A stretch of DNA of 64,000 nucleotides from NCBI RefSeq assembly GCF_000426625.1, contig NZ_KE384547.1, positions 1,851,159 to 1,915,158 of the forward strand. Reading direction: 5' to 3'. Below, piece by piece: positions 45,011-53,664 of this stretch. Numbering within the stretch: the first letter of the stretch is position 1; each line of letters opens with the position of its first letter. This DNA is from Psychrilyobacter atlanticus DSM 19335. Its GTDB lineage: Bacteria > Fusobacteriota > Fusobacteriia > Fusobacteriales > Fusobacteriaceae. Position numbers and translations under genes: made by a program. The notes beneath the pieces were generated by a model. It was not told the origin of the DNA, made no database searches, and was given only the letters and a program-made list of their open reading frames with translations.

Positions 45011-45643
45011 TTAAATTATTTTATTTATAATTTCGTAGATTATATCTGCTGTAATTCCCCAAATAGCTCCTCCATGATATTCATATATATATACCTCTCT
45101 CTCCCTTCCATTCCAAGGTTTGTGATATTTTTCAGGTAAATTATAATATTTAGCTGGGAATTCTACTCTTTTTCCGTCTATTTCATAGTGGGGATGCATC
45201 TGTACAGTTATTTTTTCAAGCTTAGGAGGATTATTTCTAAAATAATCTATGGGAATTATCAAAATTTCATCCACTTCTTCTAGATTTATATTTAAATCTT
45301 CTATCCTGCATAGGATCTCACCTACATATACCTCTATCAATACACCGGCAGGAATTATCAGAGTCCCCAATTTCCCCAGTATCTCTATATTTTTAGAGAG
45401 TATTCCCAGTTCTTCTACAGTTTCCCTTATAGCCGTTTCCTCAAAATTTTTATCTGTTTCTTCCCATCCTCCTCCGGGGAAACTTATCTCTCCACCTTGC
45501 CTTATGTTTTTCGATCTTTTTTCCAAAATAAAATTATACTTTCCGTCTATCTCTATAATACTAGCAAGTACTGCACTATTAAAATTTTTTTCTCTTCCTA
45601 TTATCCCATCATTTAATTTTTCCCGTATCCTTTCCCTATCCAT
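45011..45643 (-). CDS. Nudix hydrolase, CoA pyrophosphatase type
   Basis: A 210-residue protein. The Nudix box GGGWEETDKNFEETAIRETV with EELGI is complete (GX5EX7REUXEEXGU). The preceding GGEISFPGG matches the NudL/YeaB UPF0035 subfamily signature that cleaves coenzyme A or its derivatives to phosphopantetheine and 3',5'-ADP. It acts in the cytoplasm. It lies 66 bases downstream of the next unit's end, with GGGGG before the ATG. Substrate inferred from the signature. Confidence 0.87.
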   Translation of the reverse strand: MDRERIREKLNDGIIGREKNFNSAVLASIIEIDGKYNFILEKRSKNIRQGGEISFPGGGWEETDKNFEETAIRETVEELGILSKNIEILGKLGTLIIPAGVLIEVYVGEILCRIEDLNINLEEVDEILIIPIDYFRNNPPKLEKITVQMHPHYEIDGKRVEFPAKYYNLPEKYHKPWNGREREVYIYEYHGGAIWGITADIIYEIINKII

Positions 45644-45756
45644 TGTAATCCCCCTATATATTAAAAAAAATTAATGTTTAAAGTATATCACCATTCTATA
45701 CTTATTACTATATTAAAAAAAATATTATTTCCCACTAAAAAAATTAATAGTTTATC

Positions 45757-45787
45757 AAAAAAATCATCCAATTGAGGATGATTTTTC
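45757..45787 (-). terminator. Terminator of the azoR-isoprenoid-DUF2147-methyltransferase unit
   Basis: ATCATCC and GGATGAT form the stem; seven T follow on the minus strand. It is directly after the methyltransferase stop. Confidence 0.88.
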
Positions 45788-46393
45788 TTATTTCTTTTTA
45801 TATTCTGAAACAAATAGCCAAGGAGATACTATAGAAAAGTTTTGATTTTTAAATCCTTCTACACTAAAAATTTTATCTAAACTTTTCTTAGAATACATCT
45901 TATAATCTCCACTTCTGCTGTATGGCAGATATAAATTAATCATCTCTCTGATAATCGGCAGGGTAAATATATCCCCTATTACTACCCTTCCATCTGAACT
46001 TAAAACTCTTTTTATCTCCTTTAGAGTCAAATTGGGAGTCGAATAATGATGAAATGAATTCAGGCAGACTATTAAATCTACACTTCCATCACTATAAGGT
46101 AAATAACTGCTGTCCCCAAGACTAAACTCACATTTTTCTATATTTTTAGACCTACCTATCTCCAGCATTTTTTGAGATATATCCAGCCCATAGAGAATAT
46201 TATTTGAATTCAAACTTCTTAATTTTTGTAAAAACCTTCCATCACCACAACCTAAATCAAGAACAGTTGTTTCATCATCTATAACTATATTTTTTAAGAT
46301 ATACCTGTCTAATTTTTCCGAATTGCCATAGTTAGTATCTGCAACTCTATTAAAAAAAATCTTAGATCTTTCACTATAATTATTTTTTTTCAT
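45788..46393 (-). CDS. Class I SAM-dependent methyltransferase (UbiE/methyltransferase-11 type)
   Basis: A 201-residue protein with the SAM loop VLDLGCGDGRFLQKLRS, LDISQKMLEIGRSKN, and FHHYSTPNLTLKEIKRVLSS. The pattern fits methyltransferase-11 family members, such as those of quinone or small-molecule pathways. The start overlaps the DUF2147 gene stop by 14 bases, so it is translationally coupled. It is the last gene of a four-gene unit. The substrate is not known. Confidence 0.82.
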   Translation of the reverse strand: MKKNNYSERSKIFFNRVADTNYGNSEKLDRYILKNIVIDDETTVLDLGCGDGRFLQKLRSLNSNNILYGLDISQKMLEIGRSKNIEKCEFSLGDSSYLPYSDGSVDLIVCLNSFHHYSTPNLTLKEIKRVLSSDGRVVIGDIFTLPIIREMINLYLPYSRSGDYKMYSKKSLDKIFSVEGFKNQNFSIVSPWLFVSEYKKK

Positions 46394-46868
46394 CGGTTAG
46401 TATCCCGTATTTTTTCAGATCCACTACCCTTTTAGCCTTTTGACTCAATCCTAGAATCCCCCATTTATCAAAAGATCCTCTCAGCTTTAGAGTATTTTCA
46501 TCCAATAATTTAGCACTTCCATGGTACATCTTCCCATTCCAAGAATCATAGATCCATCCATCTTCTAATTTACCATCTTTTTCAAATAGTTCTCCTACAA
46601 CTGGCAGCCCCATAACTTTTCTGCTCTCTCTCCTCATAGTTTTATCGGGATTGTTCCTATCATATTGCTCTATCCCTTCCATCTTATCTCCCTTAGGATA
46701 ATACAGATCTTTCAGCCAGGCAACCTGACCTATATATTCATCGTTTCCAGTTTTTTGAATATGGATGATAAATTTCCCTTCCGGCATCATCCAATACCCT
46801 GTATATCCTTCTTGAGCAAAGGTTAAACTAGTTATTAAAAGCATAAATCCCAAAATCATTTTTCTCAT
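46380..46868 (-). CDS. Secreted DUF2147 protein
   Basis: A 162-residue protein. A signal peptide (about 18 residues, MILGFMLLITSLTFA) is followed by a domain with GYWMMPEGKFIIHI, YIGQVAWLK and GWIYDSWNGKMYHGSAK, the DUF2147 pattern. DUF2147 proteins are periplasmic and of unknown function; they often sit near membrane-lipid or fatty-acid genes. GAGGAGG precedes the ATG. It overlaps the upstream isoprenoid-like gene by 41 bases and the next by 14. Confidence 0.85.
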   Translation of the reverse strand: MRKMILGFMLLITSLTFAQEGYTGYWMMPEGKFIIHIQKTGNDEYIGQVAWLKDLYYPKGDKMEGIEQYDRNNPDKTMRRESRKVMGLPVVGELFEKDGKLEDGWIYDSWNGKMYHGSAKLLDENTLKLRGSFDKWGILGLSQKAKRVVDLKKYGILTDEKK

Positions 46869-47814
46869 TTTCTTCCTCCTCTTTATAAATACTCCAAAGG
46901 TCTTCTAATCCCCTTATCTTAAATAGATGAAATAGTAATTTCATCCCTAATTTTTTATTGATTGGATAACCGATCTCCTCCAATATATTAAAACTTTTCA
47001 TAGAATAACTCATGATTTTCTGTAAATATTCCCCTGTAACAGGTGTATTTAAGATATCCAAACTAGCAGCACTCTCCTCATCTATTTTTAATCTATCCAT
47101 GAAAAATGAAGTGGCTAAGTTTATCTTTTTAGCAGAAAAATCCTCCCCCATATCACAGAGATCATCCAATCCCTGTAAGGACATCCCTAAACTATATAGT
47201 GCCTTTGATATATCCTTAAATTTATCATTTTTTTCCCTATATAGTGGAACCAGAACACCTATTTTTAACAACTCTCCTCCAATTCCGCTATGGGTCTCAT
47301 GGGAAATAAAATTATAACCTGGATAGTTTTCATATATAGACCGATCTCTCATCCCCTCACTTTTAGCTATCAAATATATACTTTCAAGTACTCTGCTGCT
47401 TATTCCTGTATTTTTTTCATCTAATTCAGAGATAATTTTTTCTAGATTTTTCTGGAGTACTAGGGTCAAGAGGGTATTTTCCGTCGTTTTCTCCTCTATC
47501 CCATTTAAAAATATAACTCCCTTACTCTCATCATCTATAATATTGTCTGTACAGGTTATTATTCCTCTAAGATAGAATAAACATTTTCCATATTTAACTA
47601 TATCTTCCCTTTCAGCTTCTAAAAACTCTATTAAACTCAGCATGAATACAGAGAAAAAATTCTTTTTAAAATTCTCTTTTAAATTTTCTTCCTTTACCTC
47701 TATTTTATCAAAAAAAGATAGTTCAGAGAGGTCTTTCCTTATTTCTTTGACCACTGTGTTGTACATCTTATTTGATTTTAAAAGTTGTTTCATAAATTTA
47801 CCAGTCGTATACAT
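46828..47814 (-). CDS. Divergent isoprenoid-synthase-like protein (trans-prenyltransferase fold)
   Basis: A 328-residue, mostly helical protein. The two acidic metal-binding motifs of class I isoprenoid synthases are visible: DNIIDD (residues 90-95) and DDLCD (217-221), the latter in GMSLQGLDDLCDMGED. The spacing of about 125 residues and the Gln before the second motif fit polyprenyl diphosphate synthases. The surrounding sequence is not that of IspA or IspB, so a different substrate, or a structural role, is likely. It overlaps the next gene by 41 bases. No signal peptide. Confidence 0.72.
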   Translation of the reverse strand: MYTTGKFMKQLLKSNKMYNTVVKEIRKDLSELSFFDKIEVKEENLKENFKKNFFSVFMLSLIEFLEAEREDIVKYGKCLFYLRGIITCTDNIIDDESKGVIFLNGIEEKTTENTLLTLVLQKNLEKIISELDEKNTGISSRVLESIYLIAKSEGMRDRSIYENYPGYNFISHETHSGIGGELLKIGVLVPLYREKNDKFKDISKALYSLGMSLQGLDDLCDMGEDFSAKKINLATSFFMDRLKIDEESAASLDILNTPVTGEYLQKIMSYSMKSFNILEEIGYPINKKLGMKLLFHLFKIRGLEDLWSIYKEEEENEKNDFGIYAFNN

Positions 47815-47839
47815 CTATTACCATCCTATTCTTTTTAAA

Positions 47840-48424
47840 TTAAAATCTTCTTGCCAATTTCCTGACTTTTTCTAGGCTTTTTTCAAAATTTTGTTTTGTT
47901 TTTTCTGGGGATTTGTCTACGTTTTCAAGGATAAAACTTTTAAAGTTTTTTATCCCTATAAACCTAAAGATATATTTTATATATCTCATATCAAATGCAA
48001 TCAAGGAAAGTGGGAACGGATACCCCCCTCCTCTAGATCCTAAATAAAATGCTTTTTTTCCCTTTGCAAGGCCTCTTGGAATTCCTAACCTGCTATATTC
48101 AAAAGTAATTCCTTTTACAGTGATAAGATCTATATAAGATTTTAAAATCGCTGGTATTGAAAGGTTCCACATGGGAGAGCTAATTATAAATTTATCATAT
48201 TCCACAAATTTATTTGCAGTTTCTACCATAAGCCCCTTTCCTTCAAATGAATCACATAGGATCTTATAATCTACATATGGACATCCCTCATCATGAAGGT
48301 TTAATTCTGTTATTTCGTCCTTTGGATTATTTTTTTTATATTCCTCTATAAATGCTTCTGCAATTCTATGGGAAACTGACTTGTCTTTCGGTTTTGGACT
48401 TGCTTTTATATACAATACTTTCAT
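47840..48424 (-). CDS. azoR: FMN-dependent NADH-azoreductase (AzoR-like quinone reductase)
   Basis: A 194-residue flavodoxin-fold protein. KASPKPKDKSVSHRIAEAFI binds FMN phosphate; ISSPMWNLSIPAILKSYIDL and YLGSRGGGYPF complete the FMN site. The family reduces azo dyes and, more naturally, quinones by two-electron transfer. It opens a four-gene unit driven by an extended -10 box at 48569. The gene pairing with an isoprenoid-synthase-like protein and a methyltransferase recalls quinone chemistry, which is only a hypothesis. Confidence 0.88.
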   Translation of the reverse strand: MKVLYIKASPKPKDKSVSHRIAEAFIEEYKKNNPKDEITELNLHDEGCPYVDYKILCDSFEGKGLMVETANKFVEYDKFIISSPMWNLSIPAILKSYIDLITVKGITFEYSRLGIPRGLAKGKKAFYLGSRGGGYPFPLSLIAFDMRYIKYIFRFIGIKNFKSFILENVDKSPEKTKQNFEKSLEKVRKLARRF

Positions 48425-48568
48425 CTAGTCTCTCCCTTATTATTTTTTAATATATTTTATGATAACCTGCATTAATGAAAATTTAATGAAAGCTTTCTTC
48501 TTCTTTTAAATCACTTCAATTTGTTTTGATATTATATATTTCTAAATAATAATATCTATACCAAAGTC

Positions 48569-48577
48569 ATTATAACA
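48569..48577 (-). promoter_or_regulatory. Extended -10 promoter of the azoR unit
   Basis: The minus strand shows TGTTATAAT; no clear -35 box. It lies about 145 bases before the azoR start. The gap has no other gene-like feature. Confidence 0.5.
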
Positions 48578-48610
48578 CCAGTATTGTTAATTTTCATAAT
48601 AAAAACTTAA

Positions 48611-48643
48611 AAAAAAAGGATTTCCCTTAAGGGAAATCCTTTA
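48611..48643 (-). terminator. upp terminator
   Basis: AAAGGATTTCCC and GGGAAATCCTTT pair around a four-base loop, then a T run on the minus strand. Confidence 0.9.
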
Positions 48644-48684
48644 AAATTATGTTATTTTATTTTTCTATTAATCACTAATTTTTA

Positions 48685-49308
48685 TTACTTAGTTCCAAAT
48701 ATTCTATCTCCACAATCTCCTAATCCTGGATAGATATATGAATTTTCATCTAATCCTTGATCCATCTTTCCTACAAAGATATCTACATCAGGATGCTTTT
48801 CGATTACTTTTGCGATCCCTTCAGGAGCTGCTATGATACACATAAATGAAATATCTTTTACACCTGCTTCTTTAAGGTAATCGATTGAGTAGATTGCTGA
48901 TCCACCAGTTGCAAGCATAGGATCTACTAATAAAACTTTCATATCAGCTATATTTTCTGGTAATTTACAGTAGTAGTATACTGGTTGTAATGTTTCTTCA
49001 TCTCTGTATACCCCTATATGCCCTATTTTAGCCGTTGGGATAAATGTAGTAACACCTTCTACCATTCCTAATCCAGCTCTTAAGATAGGAACTACAGCTA
49101 CCTTGTCAGCTAATACTTTAGCTGTTGTCTTCATTATAGGAGTTTCAACCTCTACATCCTTTAATTTAAAGTCCTTTGTAGCTTCATAAGTCATTAACCC
49201 TGTTATTTCCGTTAAAGTTTCTCTAAATAATTTTGTTTCTGCGTCTTTATTTCTAAGTAAAGTTAATTTATGTTGTACTAATGGGTGATTAATTTCTATT
49301 ACTGACAT
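48685..49308 (-). CDS. upp: Uracil phosphoribosyltransferase
   Basis: A 207-residue protein with the UPRT pattern: [17 protein letters not shown] at the N-terminus, [27 protein letters not shown] (the PRPP-binding loop) and a C-terminal [16 protein letters not shown] that binds uracil. It makes UMP from uracil and PRPP, completing pyrimidine salvage with cdd. AGGAGG lies seven bases before the ATG. Monocistronic. Confidence 0.98.
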   Translation of the reverse strand: MSVIEINHPLVQHKLTLLRNKDAETKLFRETLTEITGLMTYEATKDFKLKDVEVETPIMKTTAKVLADKVAVVPILRAGLGMVEGVTTFIPTAKIGHIGVYRDEETLQPVYYYCKLPENIADMKVLLVDPMLATGGSAIYSIDYLKEAGVKDISFMCIIAAPEGIAKVIEKHPDVDIFVGKMDQGLDENSYIYPGLGDCGDRIFGTK

Positions 49309-49345
49309 TTTTTTCCTCCTAATTTTTTTACACTTATTTTTTCCT

Positions 49346-49378
49346 AAAAAAATAGGACTTTAAAAAAAGTCCTACTTT
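49346..49378 (-). terminator. rpmE terminator
   Basis: TAGGACTT and AAGTCCTA form a stem; a long T run follows on the minus strand. It is just after the rpmE stop. Confidence 0.85.
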
Positions 49379-49380
49379 TA

Positions 49381-49590
49381 TTATTTCTTAAGGTTGTATC
49401 TTTTGTTAAACTTATCTACTCTACCAGCAGCATCAACGAATTTCGCCTTACCTGTATAGAATGGATGACACTCAGAACAAACAGCTACATTTAAAGTTTC
49501 TTTTGTATATGTTGATCTAGTTTCAAATTTGTTTCCACATGAACACTCAACGTTAATTAAGTGATAATCAGGATGAATACCTTTTTTCAT
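49381..49590 (-). CDS. rpmE: 50S ribosomal protein L31, zinc-binding type
   Basis: From the ATG at 49590 (GGAAGG site eight bases before) the protein has 69 residues; the GTG three codons earlier overlaps that site. [19 protein letters not shown] and [17 protein letters not shown] contain the four zinc cysteines of the C+ form. L31 bridges the two ribosomal subunits and also stores zinc. Confidence 0.96.
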   Translation of the reverse strand: MKKGIHPDYHLINVECSCGNKFETRSTYTKETLNVAVCSECHPFYTGKAKFVDAAGRVDKFNKRYNLKK

Positions 49591-49697
49591 TCTAGTCACC
49601 TTCCTTTATAAAAAATTTTTTATTCACGAGAGTAATTATATCAGAAAAACCACATAAATTCAAGTGTTTTTGTAAATTTAATCTACTTGACAAATTT

Positions 49698-50399
49698 TTA
49701 TTGATTCATCTCATTTAATTCCCAATTATAGTCCAGATATTTTATTTTTTTATCTGGAGAAATATCTAGATATTTCCTTATATTTCCAAAATCGCTTTTA
49801 TACCATTTAAAAATTTTAGATATATATATAGTATCTCCCACTGTATAAACCCCTTTATTTTTTTCATCTAAAAATTTTAGCTTTTGTTCCAAAAGCTGTT
49901 TTTCTAAATTTCCTCCACGATAGGCAGTTCTCTTTAGATCTGGGCATGATATCGATGCACATACTATTGCAAAATGAATAAGTTCATCCCCGGTCTTTCT
50001 CAAAATTTCATTTTCTATCTCCCCCAAAGAATAGAGTTTACCTTCTACCTCTATAACCTCTCTACTCCAAACCGATTTAAACAACGAGCCCGCATCTTTG
50101 ATCCCCTCTATGGGATAGTTATCCACTATGGTCTTAACCGCCCCTATATTATAGGTATTTATCCAAAATGCCTTTAACTCATCTCCTTTTATTTTTTTTA
50201 TCTCCACCTTCCTTACCTCTTCTAATAATTTTTCAAATTTAATATCTTGCTTTAATCCCCTGTAATCTACTACCACCAAAATTGTTCCACCACTTTCTCC
50301 AATAGATGTATATTTTTGAAGGAGTTCATCCCAGGTATCCAAATAATCTCCCATAGCCAGACTTGTCACAATAAAAAACATAATCAATATTTTTTTCAC
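49698..50399 (-). CDS. Secreted DUF547 protein
   Basis: A 233-residue protein. A signal peptide (MKKILIMFFIVTSLAMG) is followed by DUF547 motifs: ELKAFWINTYNIGAVKTIVD, HFAIVCASISCPDLKRTAYR and FLDEKNKGVYTV. DUF547 proteins are periplasmic or surface-associated and not characterised biochemically. It stands alone between rpmE and the divergent RNase H gene. The function is not known; exported location is well supported. Confidence 0.85.
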   Translation of the reverse strand: MKKILIMFFIVTSLAMGDYLDTWDELLQKYTSIGESGGTILVVVDYRGLKQDIKFEKLLEEVRKVEIKKIKGDELKAFWINTYNIGAVKTIVDNYPIEGIKDAGSLFKSVWSREVIEVEGKLYSLGEIENEILRKTGDELIHFAIVCASISCPDLKRTAYRGGNLEKQLLEQKLKFLDEKNKGVYTVGDTIYISKIFKWYKSDFGNIRKYLDISPDKKIKYLDYNWELNEMNQ

Positions 50400-50532
50400 C
50401 TTTTCACCTCCAAATTTTCTTATCTACTTTTTTCTATAGATATTTTTATTTTCCTTTTTAATTTTATTTTTTTGATTTTATAATATAATGGTATAATAGC
50501 TGAAAGTAGAAAATTAAAAATAGGAGATAATA

Positions 50533-51315
50533 ATGGCAAAGAACAAATTTTATGCATATGTAATTGAAAATATAAATGAAACCGGTATACTGACATCTTG
50601 GCCAGAATGCCAAAAGAGAGTCAAAGGAAAAAAAGCAAGATATAAAGGATTTGTAACCAAATTAGAAGCGGAAAAGTGGTTAGGTGCAGGGGGAAACTAT
50701 GAAAAAAAATTAGATAAATTTTATGCCTGCTTTTATACCCATTCAAATACCGGTGTAATCACCAACGATTGGGATGAATGTAAGACCCTTACTCGTGGCG
50801 GAAACGTCCGTTATAAGTCATTTAAAAACCGAAAGGAAGCTGAAAAGTGGATAGCAAATGGAGGAATCTATGAAACCAAAGAGATGATCCAGGAGAAATT
50901 ACCTTTAGGGATATATTTTGATGCTGGAACCGGTCGTGGTATCGGTACTGAAGTCAGAGTCACTGACAAGTACGGGAACTCCATCCTCCATCATTTTGTC
51001 CCTCAGGAAAAGATCAATCAATTTGACAACTACCTTACTAAACCAGGGAGCACCAATAACTTTGGTGAACTCTTAGGATGTTATATCGCGTTAAATATTG
51101 CTCTAAAAGAAGGGGAAAAAAACATCTATGGAGACAGTAAATTAATCATTGAATATTGGTCAAAAGGTAGAATAAAAGCAGAAAATTTAAGTACTGATAC
51201 TGTCGAATTGGCTAAAAAAGTAGTAAAACTTCGAAAAGAGTTTGAAAAATCAGGAGGACATATTGCCCATGTATCGGGAGATATAAATCCTTCAGATCTA
51301 GGATTTCATAGGTAG
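50533..51315 (+). CDS. rnhA: Ribonuclease H with two N-terminal viroplasmin domains
   Basis: A 260-residue protein. Two copies of the caulimovirus-viroplasmin/RHBD module occur at residues about 3-55 (KFYAYVIENINETGILTSWP) and 61-115 (KFYACFYTHSNTGVITNDWD). Each contains the conserved R-YK-F stretch. The RNase H domain (about 125-260) has YFDAGTG (Asp), GELLGCYIAL (Glu), GDSKLI (Asp) and NPSDLGFHR (Asp). It cuts the RNA strand of RNA-DNA hybrids. It abuts the YwaF-like gene without gap. Most bacterial homologues have one such N-terminal domain. Confidence 0.9.
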   Translation: MAKNKFYAYVIENINETGILTSWPECQKRVKGKKARYKGFVTKLEAEKWLGAGGNYEKKLDKFYACFYTHSNTGVITNDWDECKTLTRGGNVRYKSFKNRKEAEKWIANGGIYETKEMIQEKLPLGIYFDAGTGRGIGTEVRVTDKYGNSILHHFVPQEKINQFDNYLTKPGSTNNFGELLGCYIALNIALKEGEKNIYGDSKLIIEYWSKGRIKAENLSTDTVELAKKVVKLRKEFEKSGGHIAHVSGDINPSDLGFHR

Positions 51316-52002
51316 GTGATTACAATCAGAGAATTTACATTATTCAGTATAGAACACTTTTTTTATATTTTCGGTTATGGCAGCTTAGCTATTTTAGCAC
51401 TATCCCTGCCAAAAATATTTAAACTTGATATAGATAAATTTGCCAAAATTTCTGGGTATTTTATCTTAATAGAAAAAACTATCGAATTGATCTATAGATA
51501 CATTGTTTTCAAGGAACCCTTTACCAACCTTTTACCATTTAATATGTGTAATTACACCTTAGTTTTAGCAGCTTTTATGATGATCTTTAGATCCAATAAG
51601 ATCTTTAATCTTGTATATTTTTGGAGTATCGGAGCTATCTTAGCAATTATGACACCAGATATCAGGATTGCCTTTCCAAATTACTCAAATATTAGTTTTT
51701 TTGTAACACATTACTATATTTATTTTGCTGTATTTTACGGTTTAAAATACTTTAAGTTTACTATTACTTTTAATGCTTTAAAAAAATCATATATTTATAT
51801 AAATGGAATAATGCTGATACTTTTCCCACTTAATTTTTTATTGAATACAAACTATATGTTTTTAAAAAATAAGCCAATCTCAAGTCCTATGGATTTTTTA
51901 GGCCCTTGGCCATATTATATAATTTCTTTAGAAGTAGTTATGATAATATTATTTACTCTGATGTATCTGCCATTTAGAAAAAAAACACTAAAAACTCTGT
52001 AG
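51316..52002 (+). CDS. YwaF-family (TIGR02206) integral membrane protein
   Basis: A 228-residue protein with about six transmembrane helices. FNMCNYTLVLAAFMMI and NYMFLKNKPISSPMDFLGP match the YwaF/TIGR02206 family, whose function is unknown. It begins at GTG 51316 directly after the RNase H stop, so translation is coupled; the start is not certain. A bidirectional terminator overlaps its stop codon. Its role beside an RNase H is unexplained. Confidence 0.8.
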   Translation: MITIREFTLFSIEHFFYIFGYGSLAILALSLPKIFKLDIDKFAKISGYFILIEKTIELIYRYIVFKEPFTNLLPFNMCNYTLVLAAFMMIFRSNKIFNLVYFWSIGAILAIMTPDIRIAFPNYSNISFFVTHYYIYFAVFYGLKYFKFTITFNALKKSYIYINGIMLILFPLNFLLNTNYMFLKNKPISSPMDFLGPWPYYIISLEVVMIILFTLMYLPFRKKTLKTL

Positions 52003-52018
52003 TTTTTAGTGTTTTTTA
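51980..52018. terminator. Bidirectional terminator overlapping the YwaF-like stop
   Basis: AACACTAAAAACT and AGTTTTTAGTGTT form a thirteen-base stem that includes the stop codon; T runs on both strands. Confidence 0.85.
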
Positions 52019-52052
52019 TTTCTTACCAAAATTTATCTCCCACAGAAAAAAT

Positions 52053-52958
52053 TTAGATCTTATAGGTCTCCAAACATCTATAATATTTTCTCAAAATATC
52101 CCTTCTATTCCTATAAAGGTCATGATATAGGAGCATTTGATAGAAAAGACTGGTTTCATCCACTTCAAAACCAGTTTTTTTCTCCTCCTTCAAATTAACT
52201 ATATTAAATATCCTATCAGATCTGTAGAGAGATTTTATCTCATTTTCAACAATTTTTCTAGTAATTACATCACTACTAACTTTATTTAGATAGTAATCAT
52301 GACCTCTAATCTCAAAAGATACTTCCTTTGGAAAAACCCTGCTAAATAAAGAATGGACCCTAATTACATGAAATGGAGATGTTACTACGATTATTTTCTT
52401 TATATTGCATAATATATTCATTTTTTTTAAGAGGAGTTTTGAAAAAACAATATTTCCCAAGGTATCCAGGGAATCCTCCTCCAAAATCACAAGTTTATCA
52501 TCCATCTTATAATTTTTTTTTAATTTCTCCAGCATCTCTAAGGCCTCGGTCTTTAAAACCCCCATTCCTCCTCCAGAAAGCAGAATTTTAGCTTTGGGAA
52601 ATTTTTCTATTAATTTCCCTAAGACCTCTACCCTTTTATCCAAAAATCCCAGTCCATTACTGCATCCTAAACCAATAATCAGATCCGGGTCTTCTATCTC
52701 TTCTATTTCCCTATTGGTTTTTAGGTATTCTATATAGTAATTAACTATCCTTTCCTTTAATTTCTCCAACATGTTGAGAAGCTCTTTAGGTATAGGTGAT
52801 CCCAGTTTTCTAATCTCCCTTGCCCACCTAATCTCATTAAATATTTCCCTGAATTGTTCATCCAAGATCTTTTCTCTCAATTGATAAAGAAACATCTCAT
52901 AGTCATATATTTTATATAGATTTGTTATATTATCTATCTTATCCCGATAATCTATCAT
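52053..52958 (-). CDS. DUF218/ElyC-SanA-YdcF-family protein
   Basis: A 301-residue protein. Residues about 105-260 contain the DUF218 pattern: DLIIGLGCSNGLGFLDKRVE, AKILLSGGGMG, EEDSLDTLGNIVFSK and VVTSPFHVIRVHSLFSR. These proteins act in envelope biogenesis in some bacteria (ElyC, SanA), but YdcF members are cytoplasmic. Here no N-terminal membrane helix is seen; a helical 100-residue extension precedes the domain. It follows the beta-barrel gene by nine bases. Confidence 0.8.
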   Translation of the reverse strand: MIDYRDKIDNITNLYKIYDYEMFLYQLREKILDEQFREIFNEIRWAREIRKLGSPIPKELLNMLEKLKERIVNYYIEYLKTNREIEEIEDPDLIIGLGCSNGLGFLDKRVEVLGKLIEKFPKAKILLSGGGMGVLKTEALEMLEKLKKNYKMDDKLVILEEDSLDTLGNIVFSKLLLKKMNILCNIKKIIVVTSPFHVIRVHSLFSRVFPKEVSFEIRGHDYYLNKVSSDVITRKIVENEIKSLYRSDRIFNIVNLKEEKKTGFEVDETSLFYQMLLYHDLYRNRRDILRKYYRCLETYKI

Positions 52959-52967
52959 AACAGCCTC

Positions 52968-53543
52968 CTATATATCCAGCCTGTACCCTATACCCAATGT
53001 TAATCTAGAAAATTCTACCTTACCATCATAATCCCCATCCAATTTATTTCCATTATACTGATAACTGAGATCAATTATCATATTTTCATATTCTATTCCT
53101 CCTCCCAGAGAATAATAGAATCCTGTTTCTGCTTTAACACCACTCCTGTCTAAGTCCGACCTGGTATAAGGAATAGATGCACCTAAATTTAATTTTATAT
53201 ACGGCTTATATATTCCCGTTTCATTAAACCTATATTTTACAGTTGCATAGATAGGTATAGTATCGATTATTTTGTAATTTTTCCCCTCTATCCTTATTTC
53301 ACCCTCCCTTTGATACCCTGTTCCTAAACCAGTTATCAAATTCGGGATAGGCTCATGAACTAATTCTACAATAAATTCATATCCTATTCCCTGAGGCTCG
53401 CTATCGTTCTTAAAATTGGTCGTATTAACCTCCTTGTATTTTCCTGCTAAATTTCCCCCTACCCTAAATTCTATCTTATCTGTATCCTCTGCCAGACTCA
53501 CAATAGAATATATAAAAAACATCAATACGTATAATTTCTTCAT
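52968..53543 (-). CDS. Outer-membrane beta-barrel protein
   Basis: A 191-residue protein with a signal peptide (MKKLYVLMFFIYSIVSLA). It then shows alternating hydrophobic strands with many Gly and aromatic residues, including VKYRFNETGIYKPYIKLNLG, GFYYSLGGGIEYENMIIDLS and a final LTLGIGYRLDI. This fits the small OmpA/OmpW-like barrels of fusobacterial outer membranes. It is co-oriented with the DUF218 gene. Its cargo or partner is not known. Confidence 0.78.
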   Translation of the reverse strand: MKKLYVLMFFIYSIVSLAEDTDKIEFRVGGNLAGKYKEVNTTNFKNDSEPQGIGYEFIVELVHEPIPNLITGLGTGYQREGEIRIEGKNYKIIDTIPIYATVKYRFNETGIYKPYIKLNLGASIPYTRSDLDRSGVKAETGFYYSLGGGIEYENMIIDLSYQYNGNKLDGDYDGKVEFSRLTLGIGYRLDI

Positions 53544-53635
53544 AATATCTCCTCACTTTCTTAAAATATCTCATAATTTTACTACAAATGTACTCCTATC
53601 CAATTTATTCTACCATAACTCTTATTTTCCTCTAA

Positions 53636-53664
53636 ACAAAAAAAGAACCCAAAGGTTCTTTTCT
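53636..53664 (-). terminator. brnQ terminator
   Basis: AAAAGAACC and GGTTCTTTT pair over four bases; the minus strand continues with seven T after one C-free stretch. Confidence 0.85.
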
